Origin: Otis tarda
Taxonomy: Eukaryota > Chordata > Aves > Otidiformes > Otididae
Reading direction: 5' to 3'
Length of the DNA stretch: 64,000 nucleotides
NCBI GenBank assembly: GCA_026413225.1
Contig: CM048552.1
Location: forward strand, 142,303,053-142,367,052
Shown: positions 10,201-23,236 of the stretch, one piece after another
Layout of the letters: each line of letters begins with the position of its first letter
Numbering within the stretch: the stretch's first letter is position 1
Notes under the pieces: generated by a model
Database searches by the model: none
Seen by the model: the letters and a program-made list of their open reading frames with translations, nothing else
What the model was told of the DNA's origin: nothing
Program-made: the position numbers and the translations under genes

Positions 10201-11827
10201 AAGTCCTCAATCTTCATTTCTGCCCAAAAGATTCTTCATCCAGAAGTTGTGAAGCTAAAGCAGGCTTGCTGCGGGCCTACTAATACCTACTCCACCTCTG
10301 AATATCTTACCTTTATGTATTGAGTTTGCCCAGGGCTTTTTAGATAATAAAAAAGGAGACAATGCCCCAAACAGCCTAGCTTCAGGTTTGTGTATGAGTC
10401 ACTAGAAAGGCACAATACAGTAAAGCCAATGGAAACAGATGTTTTTCTTTCCTATCATTTTCTGCAGATGTTCATAAAAAAACTAAAGCTGAGTTGTGGA
10501 GTTTCTTGTGCAATTTTTACCCCATTCATTCTGAAATATTTGAACTTCAGTACAAGGAGGAGCAGTAAACAAAGGGTCTAACAGATGGTTGAGAGCAGAG
10601 TTATCGCTCATGGTATCGCAATGCGTGCAAATGTCTCATGTCTCTTGCATGCTATTTTGCAGAAGGTGTAGATCACAATCAACTAAACAAAGAATTTGAA
10701 CACCCAGGTACTGGAGAAGATCTCCACATCAGAAAAGTCTCAGTGGGTTACCACCCCTCAGACTAAAACAGGTAGCACAGCTAATATGGTGCAGATTAAA
10801 AACAAGAGGTAAAAGAGGCAGTTAGAAAAGAGTCTGTACTTCCTCTTAATTTTGAATAAACCCACAACTGTGAAGTTATTCCACATCTTGGATTGAAATC
10901 AGTCAAATCAGAATTGTTTTCAAAGTTTACATCCTGGCTAAGATGCTGCTTCTGCTACCATGGCACTCAGTGGGAGGACTGTCCCCAGCTGTGAACTCAA
11001 GGGAATGGGGAGGAACTGGGAGCATCTAAGTGTCATAGCTTTAAGAGACAAAACTCAGACAACTGAATAATATGTTTTAACGGTATGATCTTGCCTCAAA
11101 TGTTATATATCAGCCTTTTACAGCACCATTTGGTTTGATGTGAAAGTGGCTTTAAAGAAACCAAGCAAAAAAAATTTGCAACATAAAGCTACCTCAGTAT
11201 TAATGGGCTCTGTTGCATGTCAAGGAGGAGTTTGGCAGCATTTCCCCATATTCTTCTGGGCAGTTGGCAGAATGTGACATCTGTTGAATGCTGAAAGAAA
11301 ATCCAGTTGGTGTTTGTTCTGCAGCAAGATATTTTGATGTGGCTCTTTGAAGCTGAGAAAGCAAAGGATTTGAAAGACAGAGAACTTACGGAACCTTTTG
11401 TTTCAGTGTCACTTAAGCAGCAACAGGGAAATTCATAGAAAAGTTAAACAACTCTTTCAAGAAAAGGAAGAGCAAGCTGATTGGAAGGACATTTTTGAAA
11501 GTGATGACTAAAAGTCTTGCTTATGTAAGTGTCTATGTGATTTTGTGCTGCAAATGCATTAACTTTACCACAGAGTCAGAAAATTTATAGCCAGTGCAAT
11601 ATAGACATCCTCCATTAGCTGTTAAAATTTAAATTTTATTCCAGAGTTTCAGATATTTTTTAGGAAAGATATTTAGACAGTCATTCCTAGAGAATAATAA
11701 AACCTGAGAAAAAGAGGAAAGTCAGAGGGTACGTTCCTCTTCCTTTCTTTCTCTTTCTGCAAAAAGGCAAATAATATTTTTGTTTCAAACTTATGGCCTT
11801 GCCCAGCTAGAAGAGAAATCACAGATC
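7270..11827. other. Intergenic, no gene recognised
   Basis: AT-rich unique sequence. It has T-runs near 7721-7733 and 8021-8034 and a short (AT)n near 8845. A patch at 8340-8660 is somewhat GC-richer and has overlapping short ORFs on both strands, but none resembles a known protein or shows clear splice structure. I see no CR1 sequence here. Confidence 0.5.
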
Positions 11828-12612
11828 CACACAGAGCCACAGAAGGGCTGAGGCTGGAAAGCATCTCTGGAGGTCATTTAGTCCAACCACCTGCTCAGAA
11901 CAGGGTTAGTTACAGCTGGCTGCCCAGGACCATGTCCACAGCCCCACTGGGCAACATGTTCCTGTGTTTGACCACCCTCACAGTATAAAGTGCTTTCTTG
12001 TGTTCAGATTGAATTTCATCTTTTTTGATTTGTGCCCATTGCCTCTTGTCTTGCTACTGGGCACCACTGAGCAGACTTGGACTCCATCTTCCTTACTGCC
12101 TCCACTTGAGTATTTAGACACAAAGATAAGATTCCCCCTGAGCCTTCTCCTCTCCAGGCTGAGCAGTGCCAGCTCTCTCAGCCTCTCCTTGCATGAAAGG
12201 CACTCCAGTCCCTTAATCATCTTTGTGGCCCTGCACTAGACTCACTCCAGTACGACCGTATGTCTCTTGTACTGGGGAGACCAGCACTGGACCCAGCACT
12301 CCAGATGTGCCTCACCAGTGCTGAGCAGAGCAGAAGGATCACCTGCCTCTACGTGCTGGTAAAGCTCTGCTTAATGCAGCCCAGGATGCTTTTGGCCTTC
12401 TTTGGTGCAAGTGTGCATTGCTAGCTCGTGGTCAACTTGTTGTCTACTAGCTTTGCCTTCCCTGTCAAGCTGCTTTCCAGTTGGTCAGCCCCAAGTCTGT
12501 GCTGGTGCCTGGGGTTGTTCTTCCCCAGGTGCAGGACTCTGCACTTCTCTTTGCTGAACTTCATGAAATTCCTGTCACCTTGTCTCTCCAACCTTGCAAG
12601 ATCTCCGTCTAA
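11828..12612 (-). mobile_element. CR1 LINE fragment, 3' end (minus strand)
   Basis: Read on the minus strand, this is the 3' part of CR1 ORF2 and its short 3' UTR. The plus strand shows the usual reverse landmarks in order: GGTCATTTAGTCCAACC, a CCCAGGACCATGTCC block, CTCCTCTCCAGGCTGAGCAG, CAGCCTCTCCTTGCATG, and CTTCATGAAATTCCTGTC near the far end. It is 5'-truncated, as most CR1 copies are. Many substitutions and scattered frame breaks mark it as moderately old and inactive. It belongs with the 31.6-kb copy rather than the 28, 43 and 54-kb group. Ends are approximate. Confidence 0.88.
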
Positions 12613-15600
12613 AGATAAGCAAGTTATTTTGCATAGGTGACACTTCCGTGTAAAAAAAAAAATGCATGGTTAATCCACTCTTTTGACCTGCACTGGTGCA
12701 AGAAATAGTACATTGCAGAGAGTGGCAGTTGATAACACCCATTACTAAAACAGTAGCATAATAAATTATTGTTTATTTTCTTTAGTTATATTAGAAACAA
12801 ACTGTGCACAGAAGGCAGCATCTACAGAGAGCAAAAAGCTGAACTAAAAATCTAGGTGGGTGAGGAAGGGATAATGCACATGCTGTAGTAAACTTAACTG
12901 TAAAACAGTAGAAAACAAACCCTTTTGATGTCTTGATGTGATTTTACTCAGGACTCTAAAAGGAGCAAGAGTTAGAGATGGAATACAAATGCTCTGACAT
13001 CATTCACACATTCTGTCAGCATTTACATAGGCATTTGCAGCTCAGTCTTTGAAGATAAGGAAGAAACCTTGCAAACAAAGTCAGCCTGAAGGGCAAAATG
13101 ATTTAGCAAATCTAACAAAAATATGTCCTCTAAGATATAGATAAGCTATTGGACCACACACCAGTATAGAAAGCATCTTAGTAGTATCAGATGTATTTCT
13201 GTGTTTGTAGTACTCTGACAATAGTCAGCTGCCTCCAGCTATTTTGGAAAAATATCATTATCACAACCTCCTGTTATTTTGCATAGACTTTGACTTTATT
13301 GCTTTAGTACATTAACTTTTTAAGTGCAAGAAGCGTTAAGGGGTCTTACAGACTATATAACATGAGCATGCACATCATACCTAGGAGGGCTATAAAAAGT
13401 GCTAGACCGTTGAAGACAAAAGAATAGCCTTGCTGGTCAGAAGAACCAATGATGCAAGTTACAAAGTTTGATGAAGAAAAAGAGGTAGTTTGATTTCTGT
13501 AGGCTTCCAGTGAACGTGACAAATTCTTTAAAAGATCAATTCCGTAACCAACGTGCACATCACATATTCTCAGAACAGTATATTGTTTTCTTTCTGGTTA
13601 TGTGATGAGAAGAGCTTGAAGCAGCCTGTATTTCTTCCACCAAACTCAACCTGAAAAATCACTCAGGACACTTTCCCTCAGAACATCCTCCAAACAGGTG
13701 GGTCCCCCCTGGTGCCACAATCCCATCAAGTGCAATGAAATCTTCAGAGATAAACTCTTTCATGCTGCTCATGTTTACAGTCCAGTGGGACATGTATACA
13801 AGAGTACTTTTCATTTCTACCTGGCTTAATACTATATACAAGCTATACAAGCAAGTGAAACAAGGCTTGAAGTTCAAAAAGCATTGCAATGCTTTCTTTA
13901 GACAAATACTGAAAAAATAAGGCCAAAATAGTCTTTCAGGTGTTTACAAACAAGAGAAAATGAGCTCTCTGTTTTGTCTAGTGTTACTTCTAACTTTCTC
14001 AAACAGTTAGAACTATGTTTGCTTGCTATTCTTCCCCTATATCATATTCCAGGAGAATATTTTTTGCTTCTGGAACCCTGTACTTATCTTCTTTTTCAAA
14101 GTCTTCAGTAAAGACATCTCACTGATATCATAAAAGTATCTGGACATAGAATAGTTAAAGTTTAAGAAATTGAAAAAGTGTACAAAACTAAATTCACACT
14201 GCCTATTCTAAATTCAGATTAAAGCGTGAGTGTTAACAAAGTACCTCTTCAGCCTACTTGGAAGGACTTTTCACCTATCTGTGTCCTTTAAAACAGTGGA
14301 ATAGGCTAGCAATTTTTTTTGTTTGATTCAGTATGATAATTCCTATACTCCTGTTTGTCTTTAAAGACTGGAGTTTGAAGGTAGTTTTCCATACACTGTG
14401 GTGAGGCATATGGTTCCCCTATGGATATCCATCAGTCTCACAGGACCCCTTACAATGAGCAAGCAGCTTTCTTGCTCATTAGAAATTGCCATCATCTGAA
14501 CACAAGTTTTTTTAAAAAAATCTGATTGAGAAAAACTATGTAAATATTCTCTAAGATTCTCTTACTCATACTGGTGAGCACCTACACAACTGAGGGAAAG
14601 AGAGGCAGTTTCCTGAATAAGTAGTGACAAAAGGTAGCAATCGTTGCTTGAATTAGACCCCACTGTTTCCTCCCTGCCTGAAGAGGTTAAGGATTCGGCA
14701 AATACAGCAAACTCAGCTTTTCGGCTGATAGCGTATCTTTTAGCTGCAGAGAGAGGGCAGCTGTAATAGCCTCTCTCTACCAGTTTCAGGATTACCAATG
14801 CCTTCGTAAAGCACACTTTGTTACAGAAACCCTTTGCAGAGTGCTGCTGGGTAGGCGGTGGTCAGAGACGGTGTGGTTAATACCATCAGGTGTGGCCGGC
14901 TCTAATACCGGCATTACCTCAGAGCTAGTTGCCCTCCACCCCCTTCATAGTCAGTACAGAAAAAAACCCAGTACTTTTGGGGAACTATTCATTTAATCCT
15001 AAAGAAAATATCAAAAGTAGGTCAGGTGAATTATATTCCAGAGATCTCCCTCTCTCTGTTGACCTTAATGTAGAGTTGGGACCATTAACTCAGGTGTGAG
15101 CATGCATGCTGTAACCATTTAAATTGAGTTAGGATGAGTGCTACCTGAGGTCCCTTTTTATGGCGTATCCTTTCTCAGTGACTCCTGGGTGTTTCAGAGG
15201 ATATATACACCTCCAGAATCAACAACTAAATGACAGACAAAGCAAATTTCTTCTTAATGCCAGGTGAGCAGTGCAGGTCAGATTGAGCACAAAGCTGCAG
15301 GTAAGTATCTGAATGCAAGGACTGGATTCTACACACATAGGTATCTGGCATCACCTGAGACACCTGTAGTGTTGTGCCTGGTCTCCAGCTGTCACACCAG
15401 ACCACACAGTTCTTCAGCAGGGAGGAAATAATCTTCCTAAAGTCTAATGATAAATGTCAGCAACAGCCCGTGAGCTGCAGTAAGATGGCTCTTTCAGTAG
15501 TACTTTACCCCTTGATGTCTAGGAACAATGTCCTAGATAAGCACTGTAACATCCTTAGCAGTCTCTCCAAAAGTAAATTGGTATGAAAGCATGGCATTTA

Positions 15601-17767
15601 GCTTGCTGAGTTGACCAAGTAAGTGCTAGCTGTCTCACATACACTTGAGCAAATCATTTTGTGTCCCCCTATGGAAAGCAGCAAGTATCTCTATACAGCA
15701 GTTCACCCTATCTGAGATGTCTAAGTCAGTTTGCATAACTTCTGGGGGTTCCTGTTTCTCTCTGCTGACTAGAGTGCAGTTAAGACAGCCAGTTCATACT
15801 AGCCCACTAACTTTTACATGGGTGAGTCCGAAAGAGATAAATTCTGCCTGAATGTCCAAGAACGCAGCTGTTGCTGTGGTTATTGTGTTTTCCTTTTTTT
15901 TACGGGAGGGACTGGAACCCTACAGAATCACAGTAAATACATCTTGAAAATGGTCCCATGTAAAGTAAGAGGTTATCAGGGACTTTTACAAAATACGTAC
16001 AATGAACGTCAATAGCTGTTGCACAAATCTTTCAAAAAAGAGATTCACATATACAACAGCTACTCATTAAAGAGCCTTTCAAAACATACCTACACTCATA
16101 GGCAAAATAGCAAAGAAAGCATATGGAAATGTCAAATTTCCTCAGGTCTGTCATCAGACTTTTTCCCAGCAGTCACATGAAAGAAGTTCCTAAGTAATCA
16201 ATCACATATAGTGTATGTTTTGCCTCCATCCTATCTTCAAAGCATCCCTTGGTGGTCCATTTATAGGTATGTCAGTCTTTTTCTCCTTTTTCTCTGTCTC
16301 TTCAGACAGTCTTTTTCTCCTGCCCCAACATGAAAGTCAGTCCTGAATCTCAACCAATAGCTTCCATGTGAACAGAGGATCTGCCCAGGGGGTTACTAGC
16401 AGAAACCTAAAACAAGCTTTTGTGTTCCAATAAGATAATATGAGACCACACGGACAATTGCCCCCTATGAAATATTAAATGCAGATTCTTTTGATCTCAA
16501 GAAATAAGATACTATTATAATTTAATACAATTCTCTGAAAGATGAAAATAAATAATAGTAAATGAAAACATACCAAATATGAAAATTTTTCATGTGGGTA
16601 GAGACAATCCACATTATTTTTACTTATATTCTTTTGAAGCAGGACTTTTCTGGTCTGGGTTATTCAAAAACACTTTTATCTGAATAATTTATTTTTTCAA
16701 AGCTTTTATAACCATTCAGAAATTTTTAAAAGCTGAATATCTACTTTTATGAGTCTGTCTCCACATTTAGCCATCTAAAACCTGGTTCATGATATCAGAG
16801 CTGGAATATCTTTCAAGCTTATTAAAAAAGTTGCTGGCCAAAAATAAGATCAATAAGTCTATAAAACGTTCAGTGTAACTTGTCTGACCAATCTCTTCTG
16901 TAAGAAGCATATCCTGGTTATAAGTGACATATTCATATCTTGCTTATCTGACTTCACTTATTTTATCATGTTGCTGTTACAGAGGAACCAAAGTACTTTA
17001 TTATAATGAGGACATGGAGCATTTTACTAAACTCAGCTTTAAACACAGGAATCAAGAACATGCCATCAATGGACAGGTCTTCACTGAATACTTATTTAAG
17101 CAAACATCTGTCACTGATATTATTTCATGGTTTTTGATAACTATACAAAATATGATCAAAAGTTATTCTTTAGTTTCTCATAGAGCTCTGGTAATGTTTA
17201 GAGTGGGTTTATAGTGCAGGAGGTATGCAACAGATATGATGTTAAAAAATTCACATCACTACATAGTTTAAAACTCACTAGCTCTTTATAGCTTGGCAAA
17301 CTTCAACTATAGAGTGAAAAAAACCATACCATAGGACTGCTGAAGGAAGGTTTTGTTTCCGTATGCTTTTTGTTTTTAAGGTTTTTGAGTAACAGAGGTT
17401 ATACATAAATGGTATAACCACTTCTGAGAACGATGCTACATAAAATATTATTTAGATCACATTAAAAAAAAAAAGGAGAATAGAAAATTGTGCCTTGGAA
17501 ATGTTCTGGCTCCTCCAAATTGGTATAAAGCTCATATTCATATAAGAACTGTGGCATTTACTGTGTAAATTTGCCCAAATCCAGCCAATTTATAAACTCT
17601 TGAAAAATCATACATCTCCTACCTCTCTGAAATCTCATACACAGTTTGTGAAGTCTTGCCAGTTTCACAACTAAATGGGATGCTGCTTGACCATGTGGCT
17701 GCCGCTCTTTGGGCAGCTTCATCTCAAGTGCAGCAAAGCATGCTCTGCCAGCATTGGTCATGGATGC

Positions 17768-17790
17768 CACACACACCCACACACACTCAC
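17768..17790. repeat. Short CA-rich repeat
   Basis: This is an imperfect (CA)n interrupted by C and T (CACACACACCCACACACACT). It is a short microsatellite without other features. Confidence 0.75.
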
Positions 17791-17849
17791 TTTGAGCCCA
17801 CACCATGTTCTTCCATTCCTGTGGCACGCCACGGGAGAGCTAGCTTGGA

Positions 17850-18085
17850 AGTGGAGTAGGAAATGAGGAGAGAGATGGGATGGAGGAGTGAGCAGTAGAG
17901 GTTTGAAAGAGATGTGGTGAAAAAGAAGGTGTCAGGAGCTGAACAGAACTGAGAGATGGAAAATCGTTAGGGAGGAGCATTAAGAGTAGATAAAGAGAGT
18001 GAACAAGAAGTGGTGAGGCAAGACACTGGAGGGAAAAAAATGAAGAAATGAAGCCTTGGAGCTAGGGAGGAGGAGGAACAGAGAA
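17850..18085. repeat. Purine-rich (GA-rich) block
   Basis: For about 235 bp the plus strand is dominated by A and G, with motifs such as GGAGAGAGATGGGATGGAGG and GGAGGAGGAGGAAC. It is not a regular tandem repeat. It could be a decayed GA microsatellite. Confidence 0.5.
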
Positions 18086-20918
18086 TATATTTTATCCTTC
18101 AGGACATATTTCCCTTAGAACCTGAGCAGAGCAGAGCTGAGTACAGCTATTCAATGAAGGAATGATGAAGCTACTACACAGCTGTCCTGTGATCAAGAAC
18201 ATATAGTGCGTGTGTGTAGGAAGAGGAAAAAAAAAAGAGTGCCACAGCTTTCCTACTGCTCTTCCAATACATCCTTCTACCTTTGTAAAATCAACAGCTT
18301 TTGAATCTCAACATATCTGCTTTGTTACAAGGCTCCAAAGTCACTGGTCAAATGCGTTCCTCCACTCCCCTCTAGTGGGAGGTCCACACAGCCAGTGTTT
18401 CCTCCCTTCTCCAGTTTCCACCATACTTTGAAAAATAAACCACTGCTCTGCACACCCAACAACTCTGGTTCTGCTTCAGTGAGTTTGCCTGTGTGGGGAC
18501 ACATGCATACACGGTTACTGTTCAATTTTCTTTTCCCCACATCCTCTGCGTTCAAAGTCATTAGTTCTAAGCCACAAGGCTACACTGAAAGAATCTTTAA
18601 ACTACAAATTTGCCCAGTAGTCCAACATTAGAAAATGTCCAAATAAAGTTAAGTTTAATTCATCACTATATGAATACGTGTTATGCCTGAGGATTGAAAT
18701 TAAAGATCATAGGACTCCCACTCCATTAAAAATATAGGATTAACAGCGCTTAGGCGTGAATCAGTTTTGTGTCATGACTGAAGATCGCTTGATGCTTTAG
18801 AGATGGGCACTGCATGAGGCAAATGAAGGAAAAAAAATTATGATAAAAGACAATGAATGTTCCTGGAGAACCAGATGCCATCCTGTCTTTGTCAGAGATT
18901 TTCTATGAAATCATATAAATTCTCTGTTCTCACATTTTGCACATTCAACTTGTGATCCTGTAATCTTTTTTTAAGAATTGTTGAGCTTTTGCAGCAGTCA
19001 CTAAGATAAATAGGAACACTAGTCTGAGCACACATACTGCTATATACGCTGAGAAATCAGACCTCAGGCATCTCAAATTATCACCCCAAATTAGCTGGCA
19101 CTTTTGACAATTCCCTATCTGTGAAATGGGGAGAATAATACCACAGGGACATTATGAAGATAAATTCATTAATTTCTCTTAATAAGTAGGATACTATGAA
19201 AAAAAAAGCACCAGGGAAAAGCCTATTAGGAAATGAATAATTATCTATTCAGTACAAGGTTTGGATGGTGTGCAGAAAATTAGGCATGGGGACATATATT
19301 AAATGATGAGAAGAAAAAGAAATACTGCATGGCTGCTCATTTTGTAAGCACAGTCTGCCTTGTGAACTGAATGAGGCACGGGTCCTGCGGGTGGACATGG
19401 CTGTGTAATTAAAGACTGCATCGTAATGCATGCGCCCAGGCCACCATAATTCTCTTATTTCTCACTTTTTATCGTGTCTTTGTAATTGTAACATTTCTTC
19501 AGAAATTACATTGTGGGATGATAAACATATATTTAGAATATGAAATAAACTACTTAATGTTACAGGTGAGAAACTGCTACCTCTGAGTTTAAGAAATTCC
19601 AGGGTTTCCCTGATTTCATTATCCTGTATAACCTGGTAAGTTTGTGGGAGAACCAGAAGGACTACCACTATGGACACCACTGAAAAGGCTATGACCTTGC
19701 ATGAACATCAGTCCCTTTCTTGCACCAGTATTGATTGTTTTGTGAGTGAAATAAAGCATAGGTCAGCCTCTATGTAACTATGGAATCCAAGAAATCTTTC
19801 TATTTCTCAGCAGCTAAGCATGCTGAGCTGGCATGCAGCAAGTGCCACCGTGGGCATTGAGCATATTCTGTAGAAAACAAAGGTAAAGAGTTCTTTGATG
19901 CTGGACTTCATATGAGCCTTATTTTCATAAGCATGTGCATGTGGTTACTCAAAGAATAGAGAAGCCAACCTCTTAAGAAATTCTGAGGAGGTGATTTCCA
20001 GAGTTTTATAGGCTAAGCATATATGAATTAATATTCTTCTTTCTCTGAGGAAAATAATAATGATTTCTTAGGTATAATAATTTTTTTTTAAGAATTTCAA
20101 GCCATTTTCACAGATTAGAAGTGGGAAAGATACTTCTATTTTCAAATCTTTGAAAAAACTTCTTACAGAAATTATCAGGCTGAACAGTCTCCATCGGACT
20201 TCCCCAAATTTCTGACTGAAGGGATGTGAAAGCCTGCACAGTAGGCAGCAATAAAAAAAGTTAGTGAAGTTCAAAGTGGTTGAAAGCATGAGTTTCCAGG
20301 AAAGGTAGTAGAAGTCTGTAATTGTGTTACTGCCAGCATCATCTGCAAATATGACTGTTGTGAAATAACACAGAAGCTTTCAGACACGTTGTATAATGAA
20401 CATCAGCTGGATCTGAGGTCTTCCCAGTAAATGTGGCTATTCTGCCAGAATCTCAGTTGTTGATTGCTTTGCCAAGCTGCCTCATGATTACATCTTTCTG
20501 CTAGGTTAATTGTTTTTCAAAATCTGACAGAAAGTTGTCAAACAAGTTGATTCAAAGCTCATTATAATCAGTAAAAAGAACTTAAGATTGACTTCACTGC
20601 AAATAGTATCAGTTGGCACTGACCTGCTCAACCACAGGGGCTGAAGGAGATCAGCAGCCATTCCTGCATCAAGCTGGCAATGTCGGTGGTGTCTGGCTAT
20701 TTACTTTCACAGAGTTGGAAAAGATAAGACTAAGGTCAGAAGCTCATCTTACCTTCTTCTGAATAAGGACTAGATTAAGTTGCCAGAGATATCATAATAT
20801 TTCTCAGTTGAATAAAAAATTCAGGCAGAAAAGAGTGTACAAGAGGGTCAGTGTGCAAGTGGGTTCACAGTAGATTTTCAGCCCTAAATGCTGTGGACAA
20901 ATAGTTTGATTCTTCTCC

Positions 20919-20941
20919 TTTTTTTTTTTTTTTTTTTTTTT
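20919..20941. repeat. Poly(T) run of 23
   Basis: Twenty-three consecutive T residues. No retrotransposed gene body is visible on the minus strand next to it, so it is called a simple repeat and not a processed-pseudogene tail. Confidence 0.9.
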
Positions 20942-21839
20942 ATTTGTAATTTCTGAGGTGCTGCCCACTGTCAATCTGCATAATACTCTCTCCAAAATGC
21001 AGTGGGGACAAATTTGTTAATATGAGTAAATATCTAAACAGGAGGTAGTCACCTCCTGAGTATAACAAAAGCCCTTAGGGAGTGAAGTTGGTTAAACACT
21101 TCTGAAAGTCTTCCTTTAGCTCTGCTCACACCTTTAGGTGCCTGAAGAATTTGAGAAATCCAGTTGTCAAAATATTCCTTGTATGTACATTCTTCTGGAA
21201 TTGTTTATACCTTAATTTCTCACGGTGTTGAAAATGCAACTAATTTCTCTGCTAACCTAATAGAGTCTAGAAAAAATATTTGGCATGAGTTCTGTTTTTT
21301 CTTAGGGGGAAATTAATACCCTTTTTCTACAAATGAATATGTGTATGAATGTATGTTTGAATATGTGTGTGTTTGTGCATACACATTATATATAAAAAGT
21401 TAAATTTCATCTAGTAACTTATTGGTTAGTCATCAAGCTTAATAAAGATAATGCAGTCCATGCTGAGGAGCAGCCTTTATTACCTTGGGTATTAGTAGCC
21501 AAGTTAAGTACCTCTGGCAGTTTGGACGGAATTAGACTTCGTCAAAATAAATTCAAGACTATGTAAGCCTGACAAAGGCCAGTGTTGGCTGAAATGTGAA
21601 AAGGTTGCAACATAGAATTACAGACATGCTGGTTTTCCAACATAAAATGAATATTTTTTTTATTGTGTTTCCCAATTAAGCAAGTTAGCACCAAAGTGAT
21701 TTGCCAACTTTGTTTATTTTTAAGTTTATTTTTGTTATTGCTTTATACTTGGTAAAATAGGGACTTCTGCTTTATATGAGGTTTCACCCTGTAAACAAGC
21801 CCATTTAACAGTTCTCAGCTAAGTGGCATATTTCCCTTG

Positions 21840-22270
21840 AATGATCTCCATTTCTAATGTGACATGGTGTAAGTGATTATTTTCGTCTTTGTGAGGAGGC
21901 TGTATAGTGACAGTCATTGGTGCTTAGTCATAAAATGCTAATTCAGCAAATGGCAAATAAGACAACTTTTGCTGTGTGTACAAGACCACATAATTAGCTG
22001 AACTGCTGCATTAAGTGTAACTGAATCATAGGAGCAGGCTAAAACCGATGGTTGTGATGGATGATGTGACAAATGAATTTAACTAAATAAGGGGTTCTGT
22101 TCAGGAAAAATTAGGCTCCAGTGCTACTAATATTTATTAGGCTTGGATTGGCATCTCCGATCTCAGTAAAAACCACTGTTGCAGAGGAGGGAAGGAGGAT
22201 GAAATTGAATTCTATTACTTTAGAGCGAGGGAAATTGAATTAGTAATCCTAATGGATATAGTTGTCAGCA
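21840..22270. promoter_or_regulatory. Candidate conserved non-coding element
   Basis: A unique-sequence block without repeats or coding potential, dense in developmental transcription factor motifs. These include TAATTAG (homeodomain) near 22000, TGATGGATGATGTGAC at 22055-22070 (resembling composite PBX/MEIS-HOX sites), and GTAATCC near 22242 (bicoid/PITX type). The call rests on appearance only; no cross-species alignment was possible. Confidence 0.25.
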
Positions 22271-23032
22271 TAGGAACCCCAATTCGATGGGGGAAGAATG
22301 ACAAGATGCTTGAGAACCTGCCATACTTACAAACATGGTGAATTATTCTGCCTCTGAGAGATAAAGACCAGTCACAGCTTTCCATTGCTGCCCACGGAGA
22401 ACCGCTCAGAGATGCTCTAAAATGCCTCCTTAAGGCCTTCTTGGTGCATGCTGCATCAGAAGGGGGATGGCAGGGGATGAGAAAATGACGAGTGACCAAA
22501 TGGGACCCACAATGTGTGTGTAAAGCAGATGTGGCCTTGCAACCTCCCCTGCCCTTGCTCACACAGTGGTTGGTGTGTTAGACCAGCATTCAGGAAGGAC
22601 CACTGGAGACAAGGTGTGCCATCTAGGAGAGATATAGCGGTACCTGTTGCAGAGTAGAAATGGGGTAAATGTCCCAGTAGTCAAAGGAGCTTAACACCAG
22701 GAGCTTAACACTTCCACATCAATCCCTCTAACTGTTCAAACTGATCCTTCTGAATCTCCATTCCAGTGTTCTCATTTTCTAATAAAGTTGACACCACTTG
22801 AAGCTTGGTCAGCTTTCTCAGTGCTCCGGACATTGTGTTGTCTCTTGGAGTTATTTTTTTTATTACCTATAAGAGCTGTTTCATGATTTTGTTGCAACTG
22901 CGAACTTTTTTTCTCCTCCACATCATTTGCTCTTTCAGATTTCTCTTCCAGATTTGGGAAGTAAAAGTTGCCTGTAATGCTGGCTTGGAGATATTTAGCA
23001 ACATGGGACATTTTGAAAATGTTCTTCACTGA

Positions 23033-23236
23033 GATCGTGGTCAGTTACTGGAACAGGCTCCCCAGGTAAGTCGTCACAGTGCCAAGTCTGTCAAAGTTCA
23101 AGGAGCACTTGGACGATGCTCTTAGTCATATGCTTTATTTTTAGGTAGTTCTGTGAGGAGCAGAGAGTTGAACTCAATGATCCTTATAGGTCCCTTCCCA
23201 CTTGAGATATTCTATGATCCTATGATTCTATGAACA
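23033..23236 (+). mobile_element. CR1 LINE 3' fragment (plus strand)
   Basis: About 200 bp of the CR1 3' end: TGGAACAGGCTCCCCAGG, AAGGAGCACTTGGACGATGC, TTGAACTCAATGATCC, TAGGTCCCTTCCCACTTG, then the terminal repeats TATTCTATGATCCTATGATTCTATG. It is strongly 5'-truncated and diverged, with no coding capacity. Confidence 0.9.

Larger units (their letters stand above)
12613..23032. other. Intergenic, no gene recognised
   Basis: About 10 kb of AT-rich sequence without a supportable gene or clear transposon. Short ORFs reach at most about 115 codons. Items listed separately are a CA-rich patch, a purine-rich block, a poly(T) run and one candidate conserved block. Minor duplications are a 15-bp repeat (16273-16287 and 16307-16321) and a 13-bp repeat (22685-22697 and 22699-22711). 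A TG/TA-rich patch with repeats of GAATATGTGT lies near 21333-21393. Confidence 0.5.

Noticed and set aside
20919..20941. Poly(T) as a reversed processed-pseudogene tail
   Set aside because: No gene-like sequence or target duplication next to it on the minus strand.
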